DNA of 64,000 nt from Actinotalea subterranea (lineage in GTDB: Bacteria; Actinomycetota; Actinomycetes; Actinomycetales; Cellulomonadaceae): contig NZ_VTTP01000001.1 of the NCBI RefSeq assembly GCF_008364845.1, positions 620,602 through 684,601 on the forward strand, read 5' to 3'. The notes under the pieces are model-generated. The model saw only the letters and a program-made list of their open reading frames with translations, was not told the DNA's origin and did not search any database. Shown piece by piece: positions 42,051-50,538 of the stretch (position 1 is the first letter of the stretch; every line of letters begins with the position of its first letter). Position numbers and translations under genes: made by a program.

Positions 42051-42056
42051 CATACT
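42051..42056 (+). promoter_or_regulatory. -10 element of a leaderless promoter (OmpR-type regulator)
   Basis: CATACT is followed by six bases and then the ATG at 42063; no Shine-Dalgarno is present. The phased boxes lie 40-78 bp upstream, allowing autoregulation. Confidence 0.45.
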
Positions 42057-42062
42057 GGGCCG

Positions 42063-42737
42063 ATGGCGTCCCTGCTGCTCATCGAGGACGACCCGCTCGT
42101 CCGCCGAGGGCTCGAGCTCGCCCTGACCAGGCACGGCCACCAGGTCCGCACCGCCGGGACGGGCGAGGACGGTCTGCGCCAGCTCGCCGCAGCGCCGCCC
42201 GATCTCGTGATCCTGGACCTCATGCTTCCCGGCATCGACGGGTTCGAGGTGTGCCGACGCGTCCGCGCGACGGGCGAGGTCCCGGTGATCATGCTCACCG
42301 CGAGGGGCGACGACTTCGACGTCGTCGCCGGCCTCGAGGCGGGCGCGGACGACTACGTGGTCAAGCCGGCGCGGCCGAGCGTGCTCGACGCGCGCGTCCG
42401 CGCCGTGCTGCGGCGCACCGCGGGCGAGACCGAGGGCATCCGGGTCCACGGGGACCTACGCATCGACACGGGTGCGCTGACGGTGTCGGTCCGGGGCGAG
42501 CCCGTGGCCCTCACCCCGACCGAGCTCCGGCTGCTGTTGACGATCTCCCGCGCCCCGAACCGCGTCTTCGGCCGGCAGCAGCTGCTCGAGGAGGTGTGGG
42601 AGCACGGGTACCTCGGCGACTCGCGACTCGTCGACAACTGCGTGCAGCGGCTGCGTACCAAGATCGAGACCGACCCGGCGGCCCCCGAGCACGTCCAGAC
42701 CGTCCGAGGCTTCGGCTACAGGTTCGGGCCGTTGTGA
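42063..42737 (+). CDS. OmpR/PhoB-type response regulator
   Basis: 224 residues. Receiver MASLLLIEDDPLVRRGLELAL with phosphoacceptor D52 in LVILDLMLPG and switch KPARP. The C-terminal winged helix has LTPTELRLLLTISRAPNRVFGRQQLL and DNCVQRLRTKIE. The stop overlaps the kinase GTG. It probably binds the phased TGTCGC boxes at 41973-42011 and 45998-46014. Confidence 0.92.
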   Translation: MASLLLIEDDPLVRRGLELALTRHGHQVRTAGTGEDGLRQLAAAPPDLVILDLMLPGIDGFEVCRRVRATGEVPVIMLTARGDDFDVVAGLEAGADDYVVKPARPSVLDARVRAVLRRTAGETEGIRVHGDLRIDTGALTVSVRGEPVALTPTELRLLLTISRAPNRVFGRQQLLEEVWEHGYLGDSRLVDNCVQRLRTKIETDPAAPEHVQTVRGFGYRFGPL

Positions 42738-44161
42738 CCCGGTGGTCCTGGTCACGTGGCCTGCGCGCCCGCCTGCTGGCCGCCTTCGCGCTCGTCACCA
42801 TGGCGGGCGCGGGCGCGGCCGCGTGGTCCGGCGCGGGTTCGGCCCGCGCGGCGCTGGTCGAGGCGCACGAGCACCAGGTGACGACGTCGTTCGCCGACCA
42901 GGTCAGGGCCGTCGCGCCGACCCTGAGCTACCCACCCGACCAGGCGACGCTCGATCGGCTGCGGACGGCGCTGGGCGCCGGCACGGTCGTCACCTACGGC
43001 AGCGCACGGTCCGCAGCGGGCCCGGGTCCGGACCTGGTCTCCGCCGAGCTCCGTGGCGCGGTACGTGAGGGTGACCGGCTCGTGACCCAGCGCGTCCTCG
43101 ACGCGGGGACACCCTGGCTCGTGATCGGCACGCCGGTCGTGCTCACGGCGCCCGACGGTACCCGGACGCCGTCGGGCGTGGAGGTCTACACGGTCCGGGA
43201 CCTCACGGTCGTGCAGGAGCAGGTCGACCGCCTCGCCCGGTCCGCGCTCGCGACCGCGGCCTTCGCGCTGCCGCTGGCGATCGTGCTGGCCCTCCTTGCC
43301 GCCAGGACGGTGCTGCGTCCCGTACGGGACCTGCGTGACACGGCACGTCGCCTGGCGGCCGGCGACCTCGGCGCCCGCACACCTCCGCGCGGCGTGGACG
43401 AACTGGCCCAGCTGACGGTCACGATCAACGAGATGGCGCAGGCGGTGCAGACGTCGATGACGGCGATGCACGGGATGCAGTCCGACGCGAGGAGGTTCGT
43501 CGCCGACGTGTCCCACGAGCTGCGCACGCCCCTGAGCACGCTGACCGCGGTCATGGAGGTGCTGGCCGACACGAGCGCAGACATGGAGCCCGACGCGCGC
43601 GAGTCCGCCGAGCTGGCGATCACCGAGACCCGCCGGCTCGTCCGGCTCGTGGAGGACCTCATGGAGGTCTCGCGGTTCGACGCCGGCAGCGCCCCGCTGC
43701 GCCTGGAGCAGACCGACGTCCCGCGGGCCGTCCGGGACTCCCTGGCCGCGCGCGGGTGGCTCGACGAGGTCGACCTCGTGACGGGCGAGGACGTGGGCGC
43801 GCTCGTGGACCCGCGTCGCCTCGACGTCGTCGTCGCGAACCTCGTCGCCAACGCGCTGCGCCACGGCGCCCCGCCCGTGCTGGTCGAGGTCTCGGCCACC
43901 GACGCCGAGGTCACCGTCGAGGTGACCGACCACGGTCCGGGCCTGCCGCCGGAGGTCCTCCCCCACGTCTTCGACCGCTTCTTCAAGGCCGACGCGGCCC
44001 GCGTCCGCACACCGGGGAGCGGGCTCGGCCTGGCGATCGCCCGGGAGAACGCCCGGTTGCACGGCGGTGACCTGACCGCCGACGACGTCGCCGGAGGTGG
44101 CGCACGGTTCGTCCTGCGTCTGCCCCGCGGCACGGCCCGTCGAGACCTGGAGCGCTCATGA
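42734..44161 (+). CDS. Membrane sensor histidine kinase
   Basis: 475 residues. Two transmembrane segments (about 12-32 and 170-190) enclose a 140-residue extracellular sensor. A HAMP region starts at RTVLRPVRDLRDTARRLAAGD, then the phosphoacceptor H261 in DVSHELRTPLSTL. The ATPase domain has NLVANALRHGAP, DHGPGLP and GSGLGLAI. Its partner is the overlapping regulator. The extracellular domain suggests sensing of envelope state; the overlapping lipoprotein downstream could be an accessory. Confidence 0.9.
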   Translation: MTRWSWSRGLRARLLAAFALVTMAGAGAAAWSGAGSARAALVEAHEHQVTTSFADQVRAVAPTLSYPPDQATLDRLRTALGAGTVVTYGSARSAAGPGPDLVSAELRGAVREGDRLVTQRVLDAGTPWLVIGTPVVLTAPDGTRTPSGVEVYTVRDLTVVQEQVDRLARSALATAAFALPLAIVLALLAARTVLRPVRDLRDTARRLAAGDLGARTPPRGVDELAQLTVTINEMAQAVQTSMTAMHGMQSDARRFVADVSHELRTPLSTLTAVMEVLADTSADMEPDARESAELAITETRRLVRLVEDLMEVSRFDAGSAPLRLEQTDVPRAVRDSLAARGWLDEVDLVTGEDVGALVDPRRLDVVVANLVANALRHGAPPVLVEVSATDAEVTVEVTDHGPGLPPEVLPHVFDRFFKADAARVRTPGSGLGLAIARENARLHGGDLTADDVAGGGARFVLRLPRGTARRDLERS

Positions 44162-44661
44162 GCCGGATGCCCTCACCCCTGCGAGCACTGCCCGCGCTGG
44201 TGCTCCCGGCCGTGCTGGCGGTGGGATGCGGCGTCCAGCCCTCGGGCGTCGTGGACGCGGCGGACGCACCGACGGGCGTCGCGCCCGGTCCGACCCTCTA
44301 CTTCGTGGACGCCGACGGCGCGCTGCGACCCGAGGTGCGCGAGACGGGCCGGCTGGGGACGATCCCCGAGGCGTTGACGTTGCTGCTGATCGGCCCCGGT
44401 CCCGGGAGCGGGGACGTCCACACCGAGATCCGTGAGACCGAGGTCACGCGGGTCGAGGTGACCACGACCGACAGCTCCATCGCTCTGCGCATGCCCCTGA
44501 CCGTCGACGACGTGACCCCGGCGGGGATCGACCAGGTGGTGTGCACGGCCCTCGGCGTGCACGTGCAGGGCGGCGGGTCGACCCGCACCACGGTCCGGAT
44601 CGAGTTCGTCCAGCTCACCCCGGAGTCCGACGTGGACCGGACCTGCCCGCTGATCGGCTGA
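44158..44661 (+). CDS. GerMN-like lipoprotein
   Basis: 167 residues. Signal peptide and lipobox LAVGC (C24), then a GerMN-type domain: GPTLYFVDADGALRPEVRETG, PEALTLLLIGP and a conserved MPLTVDD-like strand. Related to the N-terminal domain of LpqB, the lipoprotein that follows the MtrAB two-component genes in mycobacteria. ATGA overlap with the kinase gene supports a role in the same signalling system. Confidence 0.78.
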   Translation: MSRMPSPLRALPALVLPAVLAVGCGVQPSGVVDAADAPTGVAPGPTLYFVDADGALRPEVRETGRLGTIPEALTLLLIGPGPGSGDVHTEIRETEVTRVEVTTTDSSIALRMPLTVDDVTPAGIDQVVCTALGVHVQGGGSTRTTVRIEFVQLTPESDVDRTCPLIG

Positions 44662-44674
44662 CACCGCGAGGCGG

Positions 44675-44696
44675 CGCCCGGTCTCCGCGCCGGGCG
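44675..44696. terminator. Bidirectional terminator hairpin
   Basis: CGCCCGG (44675-44681) and CCGGGCG (44690-44696) around an 8-base loop. It sits in the 41-bp gap between convergent genes. Confidence 0.5.
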
Positions 44697-44702
44697 TGCC
44701 CG

Positions 44703-45953
44703 TCAGCGCAGGTGGCTGACGTCGATCACGGGTGCCTCCGGACCGGGGAGCGCGACCCACATCGCCGCGAGCGCGAGCATGACGACGAGGAGCACGACGG
44801 CCCCGACGCGCCCCCGCGCCCACACCGCCCGGAACCGGACCGGGTCCTCGACCAGGCGCGTGGAGAGGACCGCCAGGCCGACGGACACCACGCACACGAG
44901 CGCTGTGCTCGCCCACCCTGCCGCCGCCCAGGGCACGAGCGTCGGCAGCAGGACGATCACCGGCCAGTGCCACAGGTACAGGCTGTAGGAGATGCGGCCG
45001 AGCCGGCGCAGCGGCTGCCAGGTGAGGGCGCGGGCGACCGGGTTCGACGGCGCGTGGACGCAGAGCCCGATGAGCGCCGCGGAGAGCAGGGAGTGGGCGA
45101 AGAGCCCTCCCTTGAACAGCCAGGGCGCGTCGAGCCCGTCGACCACCGCCCACGTGACACCCATCGCCGCGGCGAGCAGCACCGTCGTGCACGCCATGAC
45201 CGTCGCCACCCGACCGGGTGAGCGGCGGGCGAGCCACGCGCAGGCCGCCCGGAGCGGCAGGGTCGTGACCAGGGCGCCGAGGAGGAGCGAGAACGCGCGG
45301 GTGTCCGTGCCGATGTAGACCCGCGTCGGGTCTCCAGGGGTGACCAGCACGATCATCGCGACGAGCGACGCCGCGGCGAGCAGGGCGGCAACGACGGCGA
45401 CCGACCGGTCCGGGCGGCGGCCGGGGCGGCGGGCGGCCGTCGCGACGAGCACCACGACCACCGGCCACACGGCGTAGAACTGCTCCTCGACCGCGATGCT
45501 CCACAGGTGCTCGAACACCCGGCGCTGGCCGAACCGGTCCCAGTAGCCCGCGGACTCGGCGACGAGGTGCCAGTTCACGAGGTCCGCCTGCACCCACGGA
45601 CCGTCCGCGAGCGTCGTACGCACGAGGTCCGGGGGCGCCGCGGCCCAGGCAAGAAGCGTGACGGCCGTGACCATCGTCAGCAGTGCGGGCGCCAGCCGCC
45701 GCACCCGCTTCCCCCAGAAGGCGATCAGCGCGACCCGGCCGGTGGTCCGCACCTCGCGGACCAGGAGGTCGGTGATCAGGTATCCCGAGAGAACGAAGAA
45801 CAGGTCGACGCCGAGGAACCCGCCGGGCAGGTGCCCGGTGTGGAACAAGAGCACCCCGAGGATCGCGACGCCGCGCAACCCGTCGAGCGCGGGCACGTGC
45901 GCCCGCCCGCGCGAGGTGTGAAGCTGCTCGGCGTCCAGCGCGGGTCCCGTCAT
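44703..45953 (-). CDS. Acyltransferase-3 (OafA-like) membrane protein
   Basis: 416 residues, about ten transmembrane helices. The conserved start ALDGLRGVAILGVLLFH holds the essential H38. Then come GGFLGVDLFFVLSGYL, a KRVRRLAP arginine loop and HLWSIAVEEQFYAVWP. The protein ends after the last helix without an SGNH domain. It moves acyl groups across the membrane to modify envelope polysaccharide. Its upstream TGTCGC pair is placed exactly as in the SGNH lipoprotein gene. Confidence 0.88.
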   Translation of the reverse strand: MTGPALDAEQLHTSRGRAHVPALDGLRGVAILGVLLFHTGHLPGGFLGVDLFFVLSGYLITDLLVREVRTTGRVALIAFWGKRVRRLAPALLTMVTAVTLLAWAAAPPDLVRTTLADGPWVQADLVNWHLVAESAGYWDRFGQRRVFEHLWSIAVEEQFYAVWPVVVVLVATAARRPGRRPDRSVAVVAALLAAASLVAMIVLVTPGDPTRVYIGTDTRAFSLLLGALVTTLPLRAACAWLARRSPGRVATVMACTTVLLAAAMGVTWAVVDGLDAPWLFKGGLFAHSLLSAALIGLCVHAPSNPVARALTWQPLRRLGRISYSLYLWHWPVIVLLPTLVPWAAAGWASTALVCVVSVGLAVLSTRLVEDPVRFRAVWARGRVGAVVLLVVMLALAAMWVALPGPEAPVIDVSHLR

Positions 45954-45997
45954 GGCCTCGACGGTGCCGCCCGCAGGTCGGGGTCCCGTCCGGGTGA

Positions 45998-46014
45998 CGT
46001 CGCAGATGTGTCGC
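45998..46014. promoter_or_regulatory. Phased GTCGC boxes upstream of the acyltransferase
   Basis: CGTCGC at 45998 and TGTCGC at 46009, 11 bp apart, followed by AGC as in the SGNH promoter. The pair spans 45-61 bp from the start codon, the same positions as at the SGNH gene. A weaker TGTGGC follows at 46030. Confidence 0.6.
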
Positions 46015-46079
46015 AGCGGGCGCCGGCGGTGTGGCGATGACGGTGTCCCGAGTCACCGCGGCGCGGCCAGGCGCGTCGC

Positions 46080-46862
46080 CTACCCGGCGAGCGTCCCCGC
46101 GAACACCTGCCAGGCGAGCAGCGACTTCGCGACCAGGCTGAGGGTGATGTAGGTGCGTTCGCCGTTCAGGTAGTCCTTCCACCGGCCCACCTGCTTGTAC
46201 TGCACGTACTGGACGAGCGCGAAGACGTTGAAGAACACGAACAGGGAGATCACGATCCCGTAGACGAAGCCGGGCGTCGCGACGTCGGTGGTCGAGCCGG
46301 GCTGGATGAGCAGGAGCACGATCACCAGCCACGGGATCGCGCCGGCGAAGCAGCCGAACCAGAACGGCAGCATGCCGCCCGAGCCGGGCACCTCGTACTT
46401 CTCCTGGAGCCAGCCGAACAGGATCATCGAGGCGTTGACGGCGAACAGCGCGACCAGGGTGAACAGGTCCGTGACCGAGCAGATCTGCGCGATGAGCCAG
46501 ATCATCACCGACGACGACAGCGAGTACTCGACCCACCGCGCGTAGTTGCGCTGCTGGGCCAGGTCGTCGGCGTAGCGGGCGAAGCCCACCGGCGAGGCGA
46601 CCCACGCGTGGGCCAGGGCGCTGAGCGCGAAGAACAGCGCCACGCCCCAGGCGAGCGGGACCTCGAAGAGCGTCACGGTCTCGTAGCTCGTCGAGCCGGG
46701 CGGGCCCTGGATGTACGACGCGGTCACGGGCAGGGCGAAGGTGCTGGCCAGGGCGACGACGGCGATCGCCTGCACGAGGTGCAGCACCCCGGCCCCGATG
46801 TTGTAGCGCCGCAGCGACCGCAGCCGCTCGACGGGTATCTCCAGCCTGGTGCTCGCAGCCAT
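46080..46862 (-). CDS. Heliorhodopsin
   Basis: 260 residues, seven predicted helices. The seventh helix has the retinal Schiff-base lysine K246 in SLVAKSLLAWQVF, and helix C has the counterion glutamate E112 in RWVEYSLSSS. Both sit at a constant +5 offset from the residues of the first described heliorhodopsin (E107/K241). The N-terminal LRRYNIGAGVLHLVQ and LQEKYEVPG are also typical. GGAGGGG precedes ATG 46862. Heliorhodopsins are light-sensitive proteins with an inverted topology and no clear pump activity. No retinal-synthesis gene is in the window. Confidence 0.93.
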   Translation of the reverse strand: MAASTRLEIPVERLRSLRRYNIGAGVLHLVQAIAVVALASTFALPVTASYIQGPPGSTSYETVTLFEVPLAWGVALFFALSALAHAWVASPVGFARYADDLAQQRNYARWVEYSLSSSVMIWLIAQICSVTDLFTLVALFAVNASMILFGWLQEKYEVPGSGGMLPFWFGCFAGAIPWLVIVLLLIQPGSTTDVATPGFVYGIVISLFVFFNVFALVQYVQYKQVGRWKDYLNGERTYITLSLVAKSLLAWQVFAGTLAG

Positions 46863-47013
46863 GTGGACCCCTCCATGCGCCGTCGGCACGGGGTGGGCGG
46901 CGGCGCCCGGGGAGCACCGGTGCTCCCTGCTCCCATCCTCGCAGACGGGGGTGCCCGGGACGGGTAGGACGGGATCTCGTCGGCCTCGGGCCCGGGAGCT
47001 CTCGGTCCGGCGC

Positions 47014-47859
47014 TCAGAACTGAGGCTTCACCTCGAACGAGATGTACATCGCGTACTCGTAGCCGGTCGGCACGACACCGTCCATCTCGGTGTACCCCAA
47101 GGGCACACCCGTGGACGTGAACAGGTCGTCCTCCGCGCCTATCGCATACCCGTCAGGCCCGGGCCAGGCATTGCTCTCGATCTTCGCGGATCCGGCCACG
47201 TAGGCCAGCGTGAACTCGCGCTCGGACGTGAAGGTGATGCCGCCCCAGACCTCACCGGGGAATGCGGTGGGAGACGAGAGGAAGGCGTTGGCGGCGATCC
47301 GATGACCGTCGCAGGTCGGGAGGTTGATTTTCAGGACGGTGTCAGTCGCCGCCAGGCCCCCCACGTCGTCCAGCGCGGAGTTCTCCACGTAGATGCTGAC
47401 GCGGTAGGTGTGCCCGTCCTCCACCTCGACCTGGTAGTCGAACGTGCTGGTCACACCATCGGAGACGTCGCGGACCCGCATGAAGCCCCGCTCGTCGCCG
47501 AGGTTCGGGTTGTCCCGGATCGAGTTGAAGGTCGTGTACGTCGGCGGGTAGGCCATGAGGAAGACCGGCCGGTCCGGCCCCCACCCGCCCACGACGCCGC
47601 TGTCCGGATCGCCACAGCTGCGACTGGCGGCCGGGCTCGCCTCACCAGGGGCGCCGTCCTGCGTGTAGTAGTTGTTGGTCACGCTGGTGACCGGTGGGCC
47701 CTCTGACTCCGGGGTCCCCCGTACCAGCACGAGCGAGATGATCGAGAGCACGAGCCCGACGACGGCGACACCCGCGACGATCGCTTCGAAGAGCTTCGAG
47801 CTGGGGCTTCCGTCCGTCTCCCGCACCCACGCCCACCGGCGGCTGCTCTGACCATCCAC
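47014..47859 (-). CDS. Hypothetical single-pass membrane protein
   Basis: 281 residues from GTG 47859, which has GAGG upstream; the frame stays open to 47973. One transmembrane helix (IVAGVAVVGLVLSIISLVLV) follows a 30-residue cytoplasmic start. The extracellular part is a beta-rich domain with YRVSIYVENSALDDVG and WGGITFTSEREFTLAYVAG. Not recognised. Divergent from the HAD gene. Confidence 0.7.
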   Translation of the reverse strand: MDGQSSRRWAWVRETDGSPSSKLFEAIVAGVAVVGLVLSIISLVLVRGTPESEGPPVTSVTNNYYTQDGAPGEASPAASRSCGDPDSGVVGGWGPDRPVFLMAYPPTYTTFNSIRDNPNLGDERGFMRVRDVSDGVTSTFDYQVEVEDGHTYRVSIYVENSALDDVGGLAATDTVLKINLPTCDGHRIAANAFLSSPTAFPGEVWGGITFTSEREFTLAYVAGSAKIESNAWPGPDGYAIGAEDDLFTSTGVPLGYTEMDGVVPTGYEYAMYISFEVKPQF

Positions 47860-47955
47860 AGGGGGCCTCGTCTCCTGGTGGGTGCGCTCCGTGGGGAGCG
47901 TACTGGTGCGGGCCAGGTGCGGAGCCGACACGATCACCGGCACGCCGTGGACCGT

Positions 47956-47961
47956 TAACCT
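47956..47961 (+). promoter_or_regulatory. -10 element of a leaderless promoter (HAD gene)
   Basis: TAACCT followed by six bases and the GTG at 47968; no ribosome-binding site. Confidence 0.5.
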
Positions 47962-47967
47962 CGCGGT

Positions 47968-48681
47968 GTGCACGCACGGACCGCGCCCAGCTTCCGTGGG
48001 GTGCTCCTCGACTGGCGAGGCACCTTGGTCGTGGCGCCCACGTACCCGTGGCTGGTGGAGATCGCGCTCGGAAGGCTGGGCCGGGACGCGTCGCCGGAGG
48101 CGATCGAGGGCGTGCTCGGTCGGTTGCGCGGAGCAGACACCTCACGCGTGGACTCCCCGCAGATCGACACCGACGTCGTCGAGCACCGGGCCGCCTACAT
48201 GGAGTGGTTCGCGTCGGCCGGCGTGGACGACGAGCTGGCCGAGTCGCTGTACGCCGTGGAGTCCGAGCCGGGCCTCAACCCCTTCGCCGTCGACGTGGGC
48301 GACCTCTTGCTCGCCCTGACGTCGTCGGGCGTGCTGGTCGGCGTCGTCAGCGACATCCACGTCGATCTGCGGCCCGCCTTCGCACAGCACTCAGCCGACG
48401 ACGGCAGGACGTGGGCGGACATGGTCGACGTGTGGGCGCTGTCGTACGAGCTCGGCGTCGCCAAGCCCGACCCGGCGATCTTCCGTTTCGCACTCGACCG
48501 CCTGGGGCTGGGCCCGGAGGAGGTCCTGATGGTGGGCGACCGGGGTGCGTGGGACGGCGGCGCGGCCGCGCTCGGGATCACCACGCTGGTTCTCCCACCC
48601 CTCACGAGCGTCGATGACGCGCGGCTGCACCGGGTGCTGGACCTTGTCCTGCCCGGCCGCTCGCGCGGCGAAGGCGCCTGA
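47968..48681 (+). CDS. HAD-superfamily hydrolase-like protein with altered motif I
   Basis: 237 residues. Motif I reads LLDWRGT: the nucleophile D15 is present but the second, general-acid Asp is replaced by R17. Motif II (VVSD), motif III (GVAKPDP) and motif IV (LMVGDRGAWDGGAAALG) look intact. Loss of the acid/base Asp is typical of HAD members with slow or non-phosphatase activity. Leaderless start at GTG. Convergent, 4 bp from the next gene. Confidence 0.82.
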   Translation: MHARTAPSFRGVLLDWRGTLVVAPTYPWLVEIALGRLGRDASPEAIEGVLGRLRGADTSRVDSPQIDTDVVEHRAAYMEWFASAGVDDELAESLYAVESEPGLNPFAVDVGDLLLALTSSGVLVGVVSDIHVDLRPAFAQHSADDGRTWADMVDVWALSYELGVAKPDPAIFRFALDRLGLGPEEVLMVGDRGAWDGGAAALGITTLVLPPLTSVDDARLHRVLDLVLPGRSRGEGA

Positions 48682-48685
48682 CCCG

Positions 48686-49348
48686 TCAGGTCGCGAGCCC
48701 CCGCTGGTAGGCGAAGACGACGGCCTGCACGCGGTCGCGCAGGTCGAGCTTGGCCAGGATCCGGGACACGTAGGTCTTGACCGTCTCGTGGCTGAGGACG
48801 AGCGTCGCGGCGATCTCGGCGTTCGACAGGCCGCTCGCGATGAGCAGCAGCACCTCGAGCTCGCGCGGGGTCAGCGGCAGGTCGTCGGCACCGGCGCCGC
48901 GCTGGGGGCGTATGCGGTCGGCGTACCGACCGACGAGCTGACGGGTGACCTCCGGGGCGAGCAGGGCCGCCCCGCTCGCGACCGTCCGGATGCCCGCCAG
49001 GAGCTGCGCGGGCGGTGCGTCCTTGAGCAGAAACCCGCTGGCACCGGCGCGCAGCGCCTCGTACACGTACGCGTCGAGGTTGAACGTGGTGACCACGAGC
49101 ACCTTGACGGGATGCACGACGCCGGCGCCGGCGAGCTGCCGGGTCGCCTCGATGCCGTCGAGCACGGGCATCCGGACGTCCATGACGACGACGTCGGGCT
49201 CGAGCCTGCGGGCCAGGTCGACGGCGGCGCGCCCGTCGCCGCACTCCCCCACGACCTCGAGGTCGGGCTGGGCGTCGATGATCGTCGCGAAGCCCGCGCG
49301 GATGAGCGCCTGGTCGTCGCAGACCAGCACGCGGACAGGCGCGCTCAC
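48686..49348 (-). CDS. NarL/LuxR-type response regulator
   Basis: 220 residues. Receiver with LVCDDQALIRAG and phosphoacceptor D57 in VVVMDVRMP. LuxR helix-turn-helix LTPRELEVLLLIASGLSNAEIAATLVLSHETVKTYVSRILAKL. The GTG start overlaps the kinase stop. Last gene of a CPBP-kinase-regulator operon. Confidence 0.9.
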   Translation of the reverse strand: MSAPVRVLVCDDQALIRAGFATIIDAQPDLEVVGECGDGRAAVDLARRLEPDVVVMDVRMPVLDGIEATRQLAGAGVVHPVKVLVVTTFNLDAYVYEALRAGASGFLLKDAPPAQLLAGIRTVASGAALLAPEVTRQLVGRYADRIRPQRGAGADDLPLTPRELEVLLLIASGLSNAEIAATLVLSHETVKTYVSRILAKLDLRDRVQAVVFAYQRGLAT

Positions 49349-50538
49349 GTCGCGCCGTCGAGGGGGATCCGCGCCCGCAGGACGAACGCGCCGCCGTCCT
49401 CGTCGTGCCCGGCGCTGACCTCGCCGCCCAGCACGCCGACGCGCTCCTTCAGCCCGGCGAGGCCGCGTCCGTCGCCAGGCGGCGACGCCGCCGCACCCGG
49501 TGCGTGGCCGCCGCTGCCGCCGCTGGCGTCGGTGCCGTCGGTGCCGACCTCGACGACGACGGCGTCGGTCCCGTACCTCACGTGCACCGTGGTCCGGCTC
49601 CCGCGGGCGTGCTTGAGCGCATTGGTCAGCCCCTCCTGGACGACGCGGTAGGCGGCCAGCTCGGCGCTCCCCGGGGTCTCGCGGGGCGTGCCCTCCTCGA
49701 CGTGCTCGACCGCCTGCCCCGAGCGCCGGGTCTGCTCCACGAGCTCGCGCAGGTCGCGGCCCGCGGGAGACCGCTCGGGCCCGAGCGTCTCCGGGTCGAG
49801 GAGGTCGAGCACGTGCCGCAGGTCGGAGATCGCGCGACGCCCGGTGTCGCTCACAGCCGCGAGGGCCTGGTCGAGGCGGTCGGGCTGCGCGGTCAGGTAC
49901 CGGGCCGCCTCGGCCTGCACGACCATCGCGGTGACGTGGTGCGTCACGACATCGTGCAGGTCGCGGGCGATGCGGGTGCGCTCCGTGAGCCGGGTGGTCT
50001 GGGCGAGGTGGTGGCGCCGCTCCGCCTCGGCGGCCCGTGACTGCCGCAGCCACACGCCGACGCCCCACGCCGCGACGAGCGCCAGGTAGAAGACGGCGTA
50101 GTCCGACGGCGCGTCCCCCGCACCCTCCAGGTCGAGCGCAACCGCGAGTGCGACGAAGCCGGCCGAGGCGACGACGGCGACCGCGCGCCGGTGATGGGAC
50201 AGGTGCGCGCCGGCGCTCACGAGCACGATCGGAAGCGCGATGCCCGCCGCGGTCTGGAACCCGCTGAGCTGGTCGATCGCGAACCCCGCCGCGACGAGCG
50301 CGAGGGCTGCGGCGGGCCACCGGCGTCGAACCGCGAGCGGCAGTGCCTGCAGGGCGACCGGCAGGAGCGCGAGCGCGTCGAGGGGTCGGTGGGGCACGTC
50401 ACCGAGCTGGGTCCCCTGCCCCTGGAGGGGCGCGATCCACGGCGCCGCGGCGAGGAGCACCGCGAGGGGCAGGTCACGGACCATGACGTCGGCCCGCTGC
50501 CACGCGGCCGTGGCCCCCCGCAGGTCGATCACGGTCAC
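49345..50538 (-). CDS. Membrane sensor histidine kinase (NarL-type partner)
   Basis: 397 residues. Four or five hydrophobic segments in the first 160 residues with almost no extracellular domain, as in DesK-like kinases. The phosphoacceptor is in RTRIARDLHDVVTHHVTAMV; ATPase motifs are VVQEGLTNALKHARG and GRGLAGLKERV. It overlaps the regulator and the CPBP gene by 4 bp each. Confidence 0.88.
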   Translation of the reverse strand: MTVIDLRGATAAWQRADVMVRDLPLAVLLAAAPWIAPLQGQGTQLGDVPHRPLDALALLPVALQALPLAVRRRWPAAALALVAAGFAIDQLSGFQTAAGIALPIVLVSAGAHLSHHRRAVAVVASAGFVALAVALDLEGAGDAPSDYAVFYLALVAAWGVGVWLRQSRAAEAERRHHLAQTTRLTERTRIARDLHDVVTHHVTAMVVQAEAARYLTAQPDRLDQALAAVSDTGRRAISDLRHVLDLLDPETLGPERSPAGRDLRELVEQTRRSGQAVEHVEEGTPRETPGSAELAAYRVVQEGLTNALKHARGSRTTVHVRYGTDAVVVEVGTDGTDASGGSGGHAPGAAASPPGDGRGLAGLKERVGVLGGEVSAGHDEDGGAFVLRARIPLDGAT

